A stretch of 41,224 nt of DNA. Origin: Bacillota bacterium. GTDB lineage: Bacteria > Bacillota > Sulfobacillia > Sulfobacillales > Sulfobacillaceae. The stretch is from the NCBI GenBank assembly GCA_021798975.1, contig JAJZBJ010000009.1, positions 1 to 41,224 of the forward strand, in the 5' to 3' direction. Below the pieces are notes generated by a model that saw only the letters and a list, made by a program, of their open reading frames with translations, had not been told where the DNA came from and ran no database searches. The position numbers and the translations under genes are program-made. This document shows positions 18,916 to 28,925 of the stretch, piece by piece. The first letter of the stretch is position 1, and every line of letters begins with the position of its first letter.

Positions 18916-20058
18916 ATGCCTGAAGCATTTATTGTCGACGGGTTGCGATCGCCGTTTGGCCGCCGCGGCGGCGGGCTGTCCCGGATCCGCCCCGATGACC
19001 TGGCGGCGCGGACCCTTAAGGCCTTGACCGAGAAATCCGGTGTGAATCCGGCAGAAGTCGAGGATGTGCGGCTCGGCTGCGTGACGCAGGTCGCAGAGCA
19101 AGGATTTAATATTGGCCGGTTGGCACCGCTGATTGCGGGGTTTCCCGTGGAGGTGCCCGGTGTAACCATTAACCGCATGTGCGCCTCGAGTTTGGAGGCG
19201 GTCAATCAGGCCGCCCAGGCGATCCGCGCGGATGTGCACGACCTCGTCATCGCCGCCGGTGTTGAATCGATGTCGCGCGTGCCGATGGGCTCCGATGGGT
19301 CGACCTTCAGTGACGGGCTGCTGGGCCAATACAATATTGTTCCGCAAGGGGTGTCGGCGGAGATGATTGCCGAGCGTTGGCACCTATCTCGGCAGGCCCT
19401 GGACGGGTTCTCGTATGAAAGCCATCAACGGGCGCTGCGGGCCGTCGAAAAAGGATATTTCGCGGAGGAAATCGTGCCCGTCGACACCGTAGACGCCGAG
19501 GGCCAGCCGGTGACCATTGCGCGCGACGAAGGCCCCCGAGCGGATACCTCGCTCGAGAAGATGGCGACGCTGAGGACCGTCTTTAAGCCCGATGGCGTCG
19601 TGACGGCAGCCAACTCCAGCCAGATTACGGACGGCAGCGCAGCCCTGCTGCTGGCGTCGGAGCGGGGACTGAACCGGCTGAACCTGAAGCCGCGAGCTCG
19701 GATTGTCGCGATGTCGGTTGTGGGGGTGGATCCGGTCATCATGTTGACAGGACCCATTCCAGCCACTGCCAAGGTCTTGGAGAAGGCTGGGCTGCGATTC
19801 GAGGATATGGATGTCATTGAAATTAACGAGGCTTTTGCATCGGTTGTGTTGGCGTGGGGCGAGGAGTACCATCCGGATTGGTCGCGTGTCAACCCCAATG
19901 GAGGCGCGATATCGATGGGCCATCCGCTGGGCGCTTCAGGCGGACGTCTCGTGCTGACCGCCCTGCACGAATTGGAGAGGCGGCAAGGCCGGTATGCGCT
20001 CATTACCATGTGTATCGGTTGGGGCATGGCGGTCGCGACGATTATCGAGCGCGTGTAA
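18916..20058 (+). CDS. Thiolase (acetyl-CoA C-acetyltransferase family)
   Basis: NRMCASSLEAVNQAA active-site Cys, EINEAFAS, GGAISMGHPLGASGGR. Confidence 0.95.
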   Translation: MPEAFIVDGLRSPFGRRGGGLSRIRPDDLAARTLKALTEKSGVNPAEVEDVRLGCVTQVAEQGFNIGRLAPLIAGFPVEVPGVTINRMCASSLEAVNQAAQAIRADVHDLVIAAGVESMSRVPMGSDGSTFSDGLLGQYNIVPQGVSAEMIAERWHLSRQALDGFSYESHQRALRAVEKGYFAEEIVPVDTVDAEGQPVTIARDEGPRADTSLEKMATLRTVFKPDGVVTAANSSQITDGSAALLLASERGLNRLNLKPRARIVAMSVVGVDPVIMLTGPIPATAKVLEKAGLRFEDMDVIEINEAFASVVLAWGEEYHPDWSRVNPNGGAISMGHPLGASGGRLVLTALHELERRQGRYALITMCIGWGMAVATIIERV

Positions 20059-20071
20059 CCATTAGACGACG

Positions 20072-20133
20072 GGGCCTTCCGACTCCTTCACCCGATTCGT
20101 GGGGTGGCAGCCAGTCAGAAGGCCCTGTTTTGT
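20072..20133 (+). terminator. Possible terminator with long stem
   Basis: GGGCCTTCCGACT (20072-20084) pairs with AGTCAGAAGGCCC (20113-20125), one G:U, followed by TGTTTTGTTT. Confidence 0.5.
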
Positions 20134-20262
20134 TTGGCTAGGGCCACAGAGCGGGGACCTTGGGTGGAGTCGTTGGATTCTTAAGGGGATTCCGCAGTCG
20201 CGCGAACCACCGCAGCAAACAAAGAAAAGGGTGGACAAAGGCGCAAGGATGGCCCCGTGCCC

Positions 20263-20299
20263 CACGAAAAAACGGATGCCGGCACACGGCATCCGTTTT
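20263..20299 (-). terminator. Intrinsic terminator of the ECF/anti-sigma operon
   Basis: 13-bp perfect stem AAAACGGATGCCG/CGGCATCCGTTTT (20269-20281/20287-20299) with U-tract on minus strand. Confidence 0.85.
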
Positions 20300-20319
20300 C
20301 AGCTGTCTCTCGTTGACGC

Positions 20320-21885
20320 TTAGGGATTTCGGACCTGAGCGGCCGGCTTGTGTGCGGCTGCTTTGGGGTGGGCGGGTCCGGTCGCCTCTCCGGGGGGTTC
20401 CCAGAAGATTTGCCAACTGGAGGGATAACCCGCCAGGACTTGATTGTTGCCGATGGCTTCTAGGGGCGACGGCGCCACACCCGAGGGGTCGACGTGGCGC
20501 GGCGCCGGAATGAGGAGCCACTTTTGCGACTGCTTAATCCACTGATAGATGTCGCCTCCGGGTGCACCGTAGAGCAAGTCGCCATTGCCGCTGGCGGCCA
20601 ACTGGCCCAGACCCAGATTGTCCTGTTGAGCCGGGACCGGGAAGACCGACCACTGTTGGGTCTTGGGCGAATATCGAACCACTACTGGGCCGTTGGAGTT
20701 GACTAGAGCCGAAATCCCACCGTCCGTGGTCATGGCCATGGTGGTCGGTGCGGCTCCGGTCGCTGGGAAGTTGGGTACCTCGGACCAGGTGCGTCCGCCG
20801 TTTGCGGTTTGTAGAACCGGTCCGACCCCATCGCCACTGATGGGGATGAGGGACACCGTGAAGATGTTCGGGTTGGCGGGATTAATAGCATAGGTCTCCA
20901 CCTGCCAGCGATGGGTGTTCAGCGGCAGCACGTTGTGCCAGTGATTGCCGTCCACACTCCACGCCAGGGTACCGTTGAGAATAGCCCAGTACCGGTTGTT
21001 GATGGAAATGAGATCCGCAATGGATTGAGTACCGAGTGTCCACGCGTGCCACGTTACCCCGCCATCCTGGGTGATGAATCCGCGGCTGAGCCCAGAGGGA
21101 TTCTCTTCCAGCAATAGGGCGCTGTCCGGATGGGCCGGGAGGCCTGCGATGCTGTCCTGCACATTGTCCTTGGGGTCCGTCGGGGACTGGCGCCAAAAGT
21201 CTTGGGTGCTGCCAATCTGATCTGCCCAGAGATTTCCGTGGGTCACATACACGTGTGCTCCAGCCGCCGAAAAGGAGGTAATCCCGACATTGGTTCCGTT
21301 GTCGGACCACCATGTGCCCTTGGCAGGCTTGGCCTTGGAGGTGGCCGGGATGGCCGTGCCGGAATCGATGGACGCACTGGAGAAATTGTAGACCGGGGTG
21401 CCGTGGCTAAACAGCATGCCGCCCTGCAGTTGCATACGGTTGTTGACCAAGAGGGACAACGAGTCACCCGAGACTGAGCCAATCTGGAAGGACCCGCTCA
21501 CTGTCAGAGCGTGGCCGGTGGGCCGTGCCATCGGGTAGGTGCCGTAGACCGGGACCATACTTTCCACTTGAAAGCGGCCCTGACTCACAGCGTCAATGGA
21601 CGCAGACAACGCGGTCGGCAAATGCACGGCACTAAGGCTGGTATTTCCCACCGCACGCTGCTGTACGGGCAGATGCACCGTCAACGGCAGGGCAATGACC
21701 ACTGCAGCGGCCGCAGCGGCGCCCAAGAGTCCCATGCGCCATTGCCGGGACCGACGCCGGCCCTCTCGATGCTTGGGATGCCAAGCAGGCTGAAAGTATA
21801 GTCCCAACTCGTCGCCCAATGCCTGGTCCAGCAATTCGCCTACACGTTTTTCCGGCTCGTAACTCACAGCGAGTTCTCCTTCCAC
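20320..21885 (-). CDS. Membrane-anchored protein with Asp-box/BNR-like extracellular domain; putative anti-sigma factor
   Basis: Short cytosolic N-terminus, single TM (LLGAAAAAAVVIALPLTVHL), then ITQDGGVTWHAW, TANGGRTWSEV repeats; overlaps ECF sigma gene. Confidence 0.65.
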   Translation of the reverse strand: MEGELAVSYEPEKRVGELLDQALGDELGLYFQPAWHPKHREGRRRSRQWRMGLLGAAAAAAVVIALPLTVHLPVQQRAVGNTSLSAVHLPTALSASIDAVSQGRFQVESMVPVYGTYPMARPTGHALTVSGSFQIGSVSGDSLSLLVNNRMQLQGGMLFSHGTPVYNFSSASIDSGTAIPATSKAKPAKGTWWSDNGTNVGITSFSAAGAHVYVTHGNLWADQIGSTQDFWRQSPTDPKDNVQDSIAGLPAHPDSALLLEENPSGLSRGFITQDGGVTWHAWTLGTQSIADLISINNRYWAILNGTLAWSVDGNHWHNVLPLNTHRWQVETYAINPANPNIFTVSLIPISGDGVGPVLQTANGGRTWSEVPNFPATGAAPTTMAMTTDGGISALVNSNGPVVVRYSPKTQQWSVFPVPAQQDNLGLGQLAASGNGDLLYGAPGGDIYQWIKQSQKWLLIPAPRHVDPSGVAPSPLEAIGNNQVLAGYPSSWQIFWEPPGEATGPAHPKAAAHKPAAQVRNP

Positions 21886-22400
21886 ACCGGTTCCAACAGC
21901 GGTTTCAAATGCTGTCTTGCCCGGTACAACCGAGTTTTAACCACCTGTTCCGTGACACTCAAAGCCTCGGCGGTCTCCTTGAGACTACGGTCCATGTAAT
22001 AGAAGAGCAAAATGCATTGGCGCTCAGGGGCGTTCAATTGCATGACGGCTTCCAACACCAAGGCGCTGTCTGACAGCAGGGGCGTATCATCGACTTCGCC
22101 TTGAGTCACTTCCAGCAGGTCCGTGGGATCTTCAGGATGACGTTTGAGGTGGCGCATGCGGTCGCGGCACAAATTGGTTACGGTGTGGAACAACAACGCG
22201 GCAGACAACGTGTCGACACCGCGCCGTCCACAATGGCGCCACAGGCGCAAAAACGCTTCCTGGGCGACATCTTCCGCATCGGGACGGGAATGCAGGGTGA
22301 CATAGGCGTAACGAACCGCCTTGTCGCCGTATTCGGAAATGAATTCGTCAAAAATCTTTTGTTCGTGCGCGTTCGTGAGTGGCACCCCTCTTTGTGTCAT
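21864..22400 (-). CDS. ECF-type RNA polymerase sigma factor
   Basis: DAEDVAQEAFLRLWRH (region 2) and LKETAEALSVTEQVVKTRLYRARQHLK (region 4). Confidence 0.92.
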   Translation of the reverse strand: MTQRGVPLTNAHEQKIFDEFISEYGDKAVRYAYVTLHSRPDAEDVAQEAFLRLWRHCGRRGVDTLSAALLFHTVTNLCRDRMRHLKRHPEDPTDLLEVTQGEVDDTPLLSDSALVLEAVMQLNAPERQCILLFYYMDRSLKETAEALSVTEQVVKTRLYRARQHLKPLLEPVWKENSL

Positions 22401-22409
22401 CCAACTAGT

Positions 22410-22438
22410 ATAACGCCACGTGAAGTCATGAGGTTACA
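22410..22438 (-). promoter_or_regulatory. Candidate ECF-type autoregulatory promoter
   Basis: Minus strand TGTAAC (22438-22433), 17-nt spacer, CGTTAT (22415-22410), immediately upstream of the sigma gene. Confidence 0.55.
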
Positions 22439-23020
22439 TCACAGGGCTGCGACCTGGCCGAAGCCCAGAACAATGGCCACGATGCCGAACAAGATGGCGG
22501 CTCCGCGCTGCAGCCAGAGGCCGGAAATGCGCTTCAACACCGCATCACCAAATAAGACGACCGTGCCGTTGGCGAGAATCAGGGCCGCCGCGGCCACAGA
22601 CCCCAAGAGCCACAATTGGTGTGCATAATGGGACGCATAGGCTACAGTGGCCATCTGGGTCAGATCCAGAAATTCGGCCAGGAAGACCAAGCCGAAAACT
22701 TGGGCCATGACTCGGACGGGACGGCCTCCAAACGCCGGAGCGGTGGCATCAGGCGGTTCCGATTCCGACGCTTCATGCCACATCCAGACAGCGAATCCTA
22801 AAAACAGAATGACTTCGACCCACACCAGGGGCCGTTTGGGAACCAGAGCCAGGAGACGGCCCGCAGTCAGGGCGACGACGGTTTGGACCACCAGCGCCGC
22901 GCTCGCTCCCGCCCAGACCAGCGCACCCCGGTGGCGGCCCAGCAGGGCCAGAGTCACCAGAGAGGTCTTGTCAGGAAGCTCGGCTGCATACAAGCTGAAA
23001 AACATCAATAACCAAATCAT
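22439..23020 (-). CDS. GDT1/UPF0016 (TMEM165-like) cation transporter
   Basis: Two-repeat architecture with ELPDKTSLVTLAL and EFLDLTQMATVAYA. Confidence 0.75.
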   Translation of the reverse strand: MIWLLMFFSLYAAELPDKTSLVTLALLGRHRGALVWAGASAALVVQTVVALTAGRLLALVPKRPLVWVEVILFLGFAVWMWHEASESEPPDATAPAFGGRPVRVMAQVFGLVFLAEFLDLTQMATVAYASHYAHQLWLLGSVAAAALILANGTVVLFGDAVLKRISGLWLQRGAAILFGIVAIVLGFGQVAAL

Positions 23021-23070
23021 GGACTACCCTCCGTCACCCCAAGGCTAGTCCACTCAGCCCGGATGTGCAA

Positions 23071-23096
23071 CAAGCAGGCAGATGGCTGCCTGCTTG
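23071..23096 (-). terminator. Strong hairpin downstream of 3D-domain gene, weak U-tract
   Basis: CAAGCAGGCAG-ATGG-CTGCCTGCTTG, 11-bp perfect stem. Confidence 0.55.
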
Positions 23097-23112
23097 CGCG
23101 GGTTAGGAGACG

Positions 23113-23874
23113 TTAGTTTCCGAGGACATAGACCACGACGGGCTGGATACCGAAGTTGGAGACTACGTTGGAATTGTCGTTCATAAAGATGTCAACCCGC
23201 ATCCCCTGGATGGCTCCGCCGGTGTCCATGGCCTGTCCCAGGAACCCACCCTGCGGCAAGTAGCTGTCTTTGTAGCCGGTGACGTAAACGGTCGACTTCA
23301 AGGGAATCACGGACGGGTCTACGGCAATCATACCCGCCTGCAGCGGCTGACCAAAGGCGTCAGTCGGCCCGTAGGGGTAGTTGTCCGCCAAGCTGGGGCC
23401 GTAGGCGGTCGCCAACATGTGGTACACATGCAGGATCGGGTGCCCGTCGATGGTGTTGCTGCTCGGCGTCGGGGCTGCACTGCTTTGGGCGACCGCACCG
23501 TTGGTCGCGCCAGCTTGCCCCACCGGGGGCACGAGGCCGTATCCGGCCAAAATGTCTTGCCAGGTTGCCGCATCGGCAATTCCGGTGACCGGGAGGTTCT
23601 TCGCAGACTGAAAAGCCTTCACGCCAGCCTCCGTCTTAGGTCCGAAAATTCCGTCGACCGGGCCCGAATTGAATCCCAGGCCGTTGAGGTCGGCTTGCAG
23701 GGTCATTACCCAATGGCCCGTATCCGAATACTGCAACACCTGCTGCATCGCCGGATGCACGGCTGCAAGCTGGGCCGTGGTGGGAACTGCGGCCCCATTG
23801 GTACTCTGGGCAAAAGCCGGCACCGTCATGGCCATAGTTCCTATCATTGCCGCACCAATCATCCACTTTTTCAC
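23113..23874 (-). CDS. Secreted peptidoglycan-binding + 3D-domain protein
   Basis: Signal peptide; LQADLNGLGFNSGPVDGIFGPKTEAGVKAFQ; C-terminal LATAYGPS...AVDPSVIPLKSTVYVTGY...AMDTGGAIQGMRVDIFM. Confidence 0.9.
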   Translation of the reverse strand: MKKWMIGAAMIGTMAMTVPAFAQSTNGAAVPTTAQLAAVHPAMQQVLQYSDTGHWVMTLQADLNGLGFNSGPVDGIFGPKTEAGVKAFQSAKNLPVTGIADAATWQDILAGYGLVPPVGQAGATNGAVAQSSAAPTPSSNTIDGHPILHVYHMLATAYGPSLADNYPYGPTDAFGQPLQAGMIAVDPSVIPLKSTVYVTGYKDSYLPQGGFLGQAMDTGGAIQGMRVDIFMNDNSNVVSNFGIQPVVVYVLGN

Positions 23875-23893
23875 GCAAATATCCCCCTCGTAG

Positions 23894-24002
23894 TGCCTCC
23901 GAGGTTAGCTGACGGGTTCGGGACCGAGAGAGATCGCCCTAGGGCCGTGCGGCCCATTCACCCCTAACGTGGTTTCCCCGGTTCCTCTGCAGGAATTAGG
24001 CA
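23894..24002 (-). ncRNA. c-di-AMP riboswitch (ydaO/yuaA leader)
   Basis: Minus strand: TGCCTAATTCCTGCAGAGGAACCGGGGAAACC...GGGGTGAATG...AGGGCGATC...GGTCCCGAACCCGTCAGCTAACCTCGGAGGCA; matches conserved ydaO blocks, terminal TGCCT/AGGCA P1, upstream of a wall-associated gene. Confidence 0.9.
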
Positions 24003-24020
24003 ATTTTATGACACGGTCCG

Positions 24021-24049
24021 AGTCTACAAATGTTTCGAATTTGTGTCAG
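24021..24049 (-). promoter_or_regulatory. Candidate promoter for the riboswitch transcript
   Basis: Minus strand CTGACA, 17-nt spacer, TAGACT; predicted start falls just upstream of riboswitch P1. Confidence 0.55.
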
Positions 24050-24212
24050 ACCGCGTGTGAGCGCGATGCTGAGAGTGGGGACATACTAGGTCTTCGACGC
24101 GTGGGGGCGCTCGAGTGGGCGCACATAGAGAGGCCATGTCCGATTTATGGTGCGCAAGGAAATCTCTTGCAGCCGGCGGGTTCGTCACTAAAATGGCAAG
24201 AGAGCTTTTAGA

Positions 24213-24320
24213 GCAAGGGTTTGGGATTCAGAAACCGTAAGGAGCGGGCCGCCTGTGTCGAAAATTGGCTCCATAACTCGCCTAAACATTGGATCAGGCG
24301 GTCCCGCTGGCAACCCTTGC
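24213..24320. repeat. Nested inverted repeats in the odhA upstream region (possible structured RNA)
   Basis: GCAAGGGTT/AACCCTTGC (24213-24221/24312-24320) enclosing AGCGGGCCGCCTG/CAGGCGGTCCCGCT (24243-24255/24295-24308). Confidence 0.45.
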
Positions 24321-24489
24321 CCGAGATGGAAAGCGGCTTTTGGGTCGGCTTAATTTAACCGCTCAAGCCATTTTCTGCTATGATATCAGCGAACACCGCA
24401 TCTCCAGAGCGTTCCCGTTGGGACTGTGGAGACGTATTTTGATGCGTGTAAGACGGAAGAGATGGTGCTTCTGATGGGAGGGAGTTTCG

Positions 24490-27324
24490 TTGCAGGCAGA
24501 GGACGACCAACAGACGTTGAGAAACCTCTTCATCGGCCCTAACGCGGGTTATCTTGTCGAGGCTTATGAGGCGTATCGACGAAATCCGGAGGCAGTAGAC
24601 GAAGACGCACGGGCATTGTTCAGCCAGCTTGGTCCCGAGGCTATTGAGGCCTTGGTTCAGGGCGAGCGGCCGACAGTCCCGGCGTCTTCTGCTTTACCGG
24701 TTGAAAAGATGGTGAAAGCGGTCCAACTGGCTCGAAACATTCGGGAGTTTGGACATTTGCAGGCTAGCTTCGACCCGCTCGGGGTGGCGACCCGCCGGGT
24801 CGTCGACGATCCCGAGGTCATGGGCATCTCAGACAGCGATTTGCGCGCCATGCCCTCCACGGTTGTCTGGCCGAACCGATTGCGCACCGCGCCGACGGCG
24901 CTGGATGCCATCAATATGTTGCGGCAATTTTACTCCGGTCCCTTAGGGTATGACTTCAGCCACGTTCATAATGTTGAGGAGCGGGACTGGTTGCGTCAGC
25001 AGGTGGAGGGCGAGTCGTCTGAAGCGCCCTTGACGGCGGGAGAAAAGGTCGGCATTCTCAAGCGGCTGACCGAGGCCGAGGCGTTCGAACGGTTTTTGCA
25101 CACAACCTTCGCGGGGCAAAAGAGGTTTTCCATTGAAGGGACCGATGTGCTGGTTCCCATGCTTGATAATCTGGTGACAGCTGGGGTTAAGGCGGGCGCC
25201 CATGAAGTAGTTATCGGCATGGCCCACCGGGGCCGTCTCAATGTATTGGCGCACGTGTTGGGGAAACCCTATCACAAGATATTTGCCGAGTTTCACAGCA
25301 CGGTGAACAAAGACATGGTGCCGTCGGAGGGATCGATGGGCATCAATGCCGGATGGACGGGCGACGTCAAGTACCACTTAGGCGGGCATAAACTTTTGCG
25401 GGATGGTGAATTGGCCGGGGTTCGCATCAGCCTCGCCAACAATCCCAGCCACCTAGAATTTGTGAACCCGGTCATCCAGGGACTGACACGGGCGGCCCAG
25501 GAGGAAGTCGACCATCCCGGACAGCCCCGGCAAGACTCGGACCGGGCCATGGCCATTGCCATCCACGGCGATGCGGCCTTTCCCGGCGAGGGCGTCGTGG
25601 CCGAAACGCTCAACTTGTCTCAACTGCGCGGGTATCGAATCGGCGGCACGGTGCACATCATCATGAACAATGGCCTCGGGTTCACCACGGAGCCGGAGGA
25701 TGACCGCTCCACGCTCTATGCCAGCGACCTGGCTAAAGGCTTCGAGATTCCGGTGGTGCATGTCAACGCTGACGACCCGGAAGCTTGCCTGAAGGCTGCG
25801 CATTTGGCGTTTGAATACCGGCAGAAGTTCCATAAGGACTTTCTTATCGACCTGGTGGGATACCGGCGCTGGGGACACAACGAAGGCGACGAGCCCTTAT
25901 ACACCCAGCCCATGCTATACCAGAAGATCGCGGCGCATCCGACGGTGCGGGCCTTGTATGCGGAACAATTGGAGCGGGACGGTGTCATGACCCCCGGTCA
26001 GGCTCAACAGCTGGTCGAAGAGATTCAATCGGTGCTGCGGGAAGCCAAGGACACTCTGGGCGAGGACAGTACGCCGGACGGTTCCGAAACCAGCACCTGG
26101 CGCGATGCCTTGGTGGGATTGGCCGAGCCAACCGAAGTTCCCGTGGATACGTTGAAGCGGTTGGTTGATGAAGTCCATCACATGCCGGACCACTTTCACA
26201 TGAACCCTAAGCTGGAACGGCAGTTCAAGCGCCGTGTGGACAATATTGAGAATCCCGGCGGCGTTGACTGGGGGCTCGCCGAGACCCTGGCATTCGCCAG
26301 CATCCTTAGCGATGGCACAGCCATACGGCTGACGGGTCAAGACAGCGAGCGGGGTACGTTTAGTCACCGCCACGCCGTTTTGCATGACGCCAAGACCGGT
26401 GCGACCTATACGCCTCTGCAGCATATTCCCGCAGCCAAGGCAGCATTCGCGATTTATAATAGTCCGCTGTCGGAAGCGGCGGTGCTCGGATTCGAATACG
26501 GCTACAGTGTCGAATCGCCCAAGGTATTGACCTGCTGGGAAGCGCAGTTTGGCGATTTTGCGAACGCAGGGCAGGTCATTTTAGACCAGTTCGTCGCGGC
26601 AGCGCGCTCCAAGTGGAAAGAGCAATCGGGGTTGGTCGTGTTGCTCCCGCACGGATACGAGGGGCAAGGTCCCGAGCATTCCAGCGCCCGCCTCGAGCGC
26701 TATCTTCAATTGGCTGGAGATAACAACATGCGGGTGGTGAACTGCACCACCGCGGCGCAGTATTTCCATCTTCTGCGCCAACAGGCCAACCTGATTCATC
26801 GGGATCCCCGGCCACTGGTCGTCATGTCCCCGAAGAGTCTCTTGCGCCATCCGATGGCCGCCAGCTCCTTGGCCGACCTGGCCAGCGGAACGTTCCAGCC
26901 CGTGGTCGATGACCGCACCAATCCCGCTGAGCGCGTCAAGCGCCTGGTGTTCTTGAGCGGCAAGGTGGTAGTTGACTTGGCGGCAGCGATGCAGGATCAG
27001 CCGACGGACACCGTCAGTGTCATCCGGGTCGAGCAGTTGTTCCCATTCCCCCACCACGAGGTGGCCCAAGTGCTGGCACGCTACCCGCACTTGGAGGAAG
27101 CGGTATGGCTTCAGGAAGAGCCGCAAAACATGGGGGCTTGGCGCTACATTCAGTCGCGGCTGGCCAGCGAGCTGCCGGACGGAGTGCCCCTCAGATACGT
27201 CGGGCGGCCAGAACGGGCGGCGACGGCTGAGGGATTCCCGGAAATGCACAATGAGGAGCAGGCTCGCATCACGCGTGAAGCACTCCAGCCACGCGAAGTT
27301 TCCACACGGGGAGGGCAACGTTAG
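24490..27324 (+). CDS. odhA: 2-oxoglutarate dehydrogenase E1 component
   Basis: 944 aa; [53 protein letters not shown] start after GGGAGGGA. Confidence 0.95.
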   Translation: MQAEDDQQTLRNLFIGPNAGYLVEAYEAYRRNPEAVDEDARALFSQLGPEAIEALVQGERPTVPASSALPVEKMVKAVQLARNIREFGHLQASFDPLGVATRRVVDDPEVMGISDSDLRAMPSTVVWPNRLRTAPTALDAINMLRQFYSGPLGYDFSHVHNVEERDWLRQQVEGESSEAPLTAGEKVGILKRLTEAEAFERFLHTTFAGQKRFSIEGTDVLVPMLDNLVTAGVKAGAHEVVIGMAHRGRLNVLAHVLGKPYHKIFAEFHSTVNKDMVPSEGSMGINAGWTGDVKYHLGGHKLLRDGELAGVRISLANNPSHLEFVNPVIQGLTRAAQEEVDHPGQPRQDSDRAMAIAIHGDAAFPGEGVVAETLNLSQLRGYRIGGTVHIIMNNGLGFTTEPEDDRSTLYASDLAKGFEIPVVHVNADDPEACLKAAHLAFEYRQKFHKDFLIDLVGYRRWGHNEGDEPLYTQPMLYQKIAAHPTVRALYAEQLERDGVMTPGQAQQLVEEIQSVLREAKDTLGEDSTPDGSETSTWRDALVGLAEPTEVPVDTLKRLVDEVHHMPDHFHMNPKLERQFKRRVDNIENPGGVDWGLAETLAFASILSDGTAIRLTGQDSERGTFSHRHAVLHDAKTGATYTPLQHIPAAKAAFAIYNSPLSEAAVLGFEYGYSVESPKVLTCWEAQFGDFANAGQVILDQFVAAARSKWKEQSGLVVLLPHGYEGQGPEHSSARLERYLQLAGDNNMRVVNCTTAAQYFHLLRQQANLIHRDPRPLVVMSPKSLLRHPMAASSLADLASGTFQPVVDDRTNPAERVKRLVFLSGKVVVDLAAAMQDQPTDTVSVIRVEQLFPFPHHEVAQVLARYPHLEEAVWLQEEPQNMGAWRYIQSRLASELPDGVPLRYVGRPERAATAEGFPEMHNEEQARITREALQPREVSTRGGQR

Positions 27325-28517
27325 TGTCAGAGTTGAAGGTACCAGAACTGGGCGAATCGGTTGTTGAGGCCACCGTCGGCCATTGGTTGAAGCAGGTCGG
27401 CGAGGCGGTTAAGACTGGGGATCCCGTGGTTGAGTTGGAAACGGACAAGGTGAATTTGGAAGTGGCGGCGGAGGAAGACGGGGTGTTGGCCGCCATCGTC
27501 GCCGAGGAGGGAGCTACGGTTGCGGTAGGCGCCGCCCTGGCGGTCATTGACGCGGGAGCTGCGGCGGCTCCCCAGCGGCAGCAGGCTCCGTCCGAGCCTC
27601 CTGCCCAGGCGGTCGCGGCCGAGCCGGAGGCAGGGCCGCGGGCGACTCCGGATGTCCGTCGTCTGGCGCGCGAACAAGGCGTCGACTTGAACCAGATTAG
27701 CGGCAGTGGACCGCGCGGGCGGATCGTGCGTGAGGACTTGGCGCCTCCACCGCCTGTCAGCGCTCCCGCGCCACAAGCGCCGGCAGCCCCGGCCGCCGCT
27801 CCAGCTATGGAGACCAACCGGGGTGACGAACGCGTCCCGATGTCGTCCCGCCGGCAGACTATTGCCCGCCGGTTGGTGGAAGCCCAGCACACCGCGGCGA
27901 TGTTGACCACTTTTAACGAAGTGGACATGACGAACATATTAGCGGTGCGGGCGCGCCGCAAGGACAGCTTTAAAGAACGTTATGGGGTGGGGCTGGGGTT
28001 CATGTCCTTCTTCACCCGTGCTACGGTAGGGGCCTTGAAACTGTTCCCGCGGCTCAATGCTGAAATCCAGGGCACGGATATGATCTTGAAGCACTACTAC
28101 GACATTGGGGTGGCGGTGTCTACGGAATCCGGACTGGTGGTACCCGTGGTGCGGGACGCCGACCGGCTGAGTTTCGCGGAAATCGAACGACAGATCGCTG
28201 ACATGGCGCAGCGCGCCCGCCACAACAAACTGAGTCTGAAAGAACTGCAGGGCGGCACGTTTACCATCACCAATGGCGGCGTGTTTGGATCGCTGCTGTC
28301 GACCCCGATTCTGAATGCTCCGCAGGTGGGCATTTTGGGAATGCATAAAATCGAGGAACGGCCTATCGCCTTGAACGGGCAGGTCGTCATTCGACCCATG
28401 ATGTACTTGGCGTTGTCGTATGACCACCGGATTGTGGACGGGAGTGAAGCGGTACGCTTTCTGGTGGCCATCAAGGAGTTCCTCGAAGATCCGGAAAAGT
28501 TGTTGTTGGAGGGCTAG
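27324..28517 (+). CDS. odhB: Dihydrolipoamide succinyltransferase E2 component
   Basis: Lipoyl domain [13 protein letters not shown]3-binding motif, [19 protein letters not shown] overlaps odhA stop. Confidence 0.95.
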   Translation: MSELKVPELGESVVEATVGHWLKQVGEAVKTGDPVVELETDKVNLEVAAEEDGVLAAIVAEEGATVAVGAALAVIDAGAAAAPQRQQAPSEPPAQAVAAEPEAGPRATPDVRRLAREQGVDLNQISGSGPRGRIVREDLAPPPPVSAPAPQAPAAPAAAPAMETNRGDERVPMSSRRQTIARRLVEAQHTAAMLTTFNEVDMTNILAVRARRKDSFKERYGVGLGFMSFFTRATVGALKLFPRLNAEIQGTDMILKHYYDIGVAVSTESGLVVPVVRDADRLSFAEIERQIADMAQRARHNKLSLKELQGGTFTITNGGVFGSLLSTPILNAPQVGILGMHKIEERPIALNGQVVIRPMMYLALSYDHRIVDGSEAVRFLVAIKEFLEDPEKLLLEG

Positions 28518-28518
28518 G

Positions 28519-28920
28519 ATGTCAGCCGGCACCGCACTCCGACTTGTTCTGTCAGCCATCATCGTGCTGGCCTCGACGGCCACGCTGCTGGTGGTCCATC
28601 ATCCCAGCGTGCTGGGATGTCCAGGGTCCGCCGTGAGTCCTTTGGTGGACTGCCGCCTGGTGGTGAGCAGTGCTGGAGGGCGCGTGCTGGGACTGCATCT
28701 GGGCATGTGGGCGCTGTTGTGGCTGGTGTTCTACTGGCTGGTTGTGCTGGTGCGGCGGGATCTGCGGTGGATCCCGCCGGCGCTGGCGTTTTTGGGGGTG
28801 GCCTACGCGATTGGCACGGAGCTGCGCGTGGGCCACCTGTGCATGTGGTGCACGGTCGATCAGGCAGCTCTGGTGGCGTTGGCCATTGTGACGCTGGGGT
28901 CGCAGGAGCAGGCGGCTTGA
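28519..28920 (+). CDS. Vitamin K epoxide reductase (VKOR) family protein
   Basis: C...VDCRLVVSSAGGRVLGLHLGMWAL and C-terminal CMWC CXXC motif in 4-TM context. Confidence 0.75.
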   Translation: MSAGTALRLVLSAIIVLASTATLLVVHHPSVLGCPGSAVSPLVDCRLVVSSAGGRVLGLHLGMWALLWLVFYWLVVLVRRDLRWIPPALAFLGVAYAIGTELRVGHLCMWCTVDQAALVALAIVTLGSQEQAA

Positions 28921-28925
28921 ACGGC

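Noticed and set aside
18490-19383. 297-aa minus-strand ORF over SCP2/thiolase genes
   Set aside because: Antisense to two conserved genes; composition consistent with a shadow frame.
23969-24211. 80-aa plus-strand ORF over the riboswitch region
   Set aside because: Overlaps the c-di-AMP riboswitch and its promoter on the other strand; no RBS or family resemblance.
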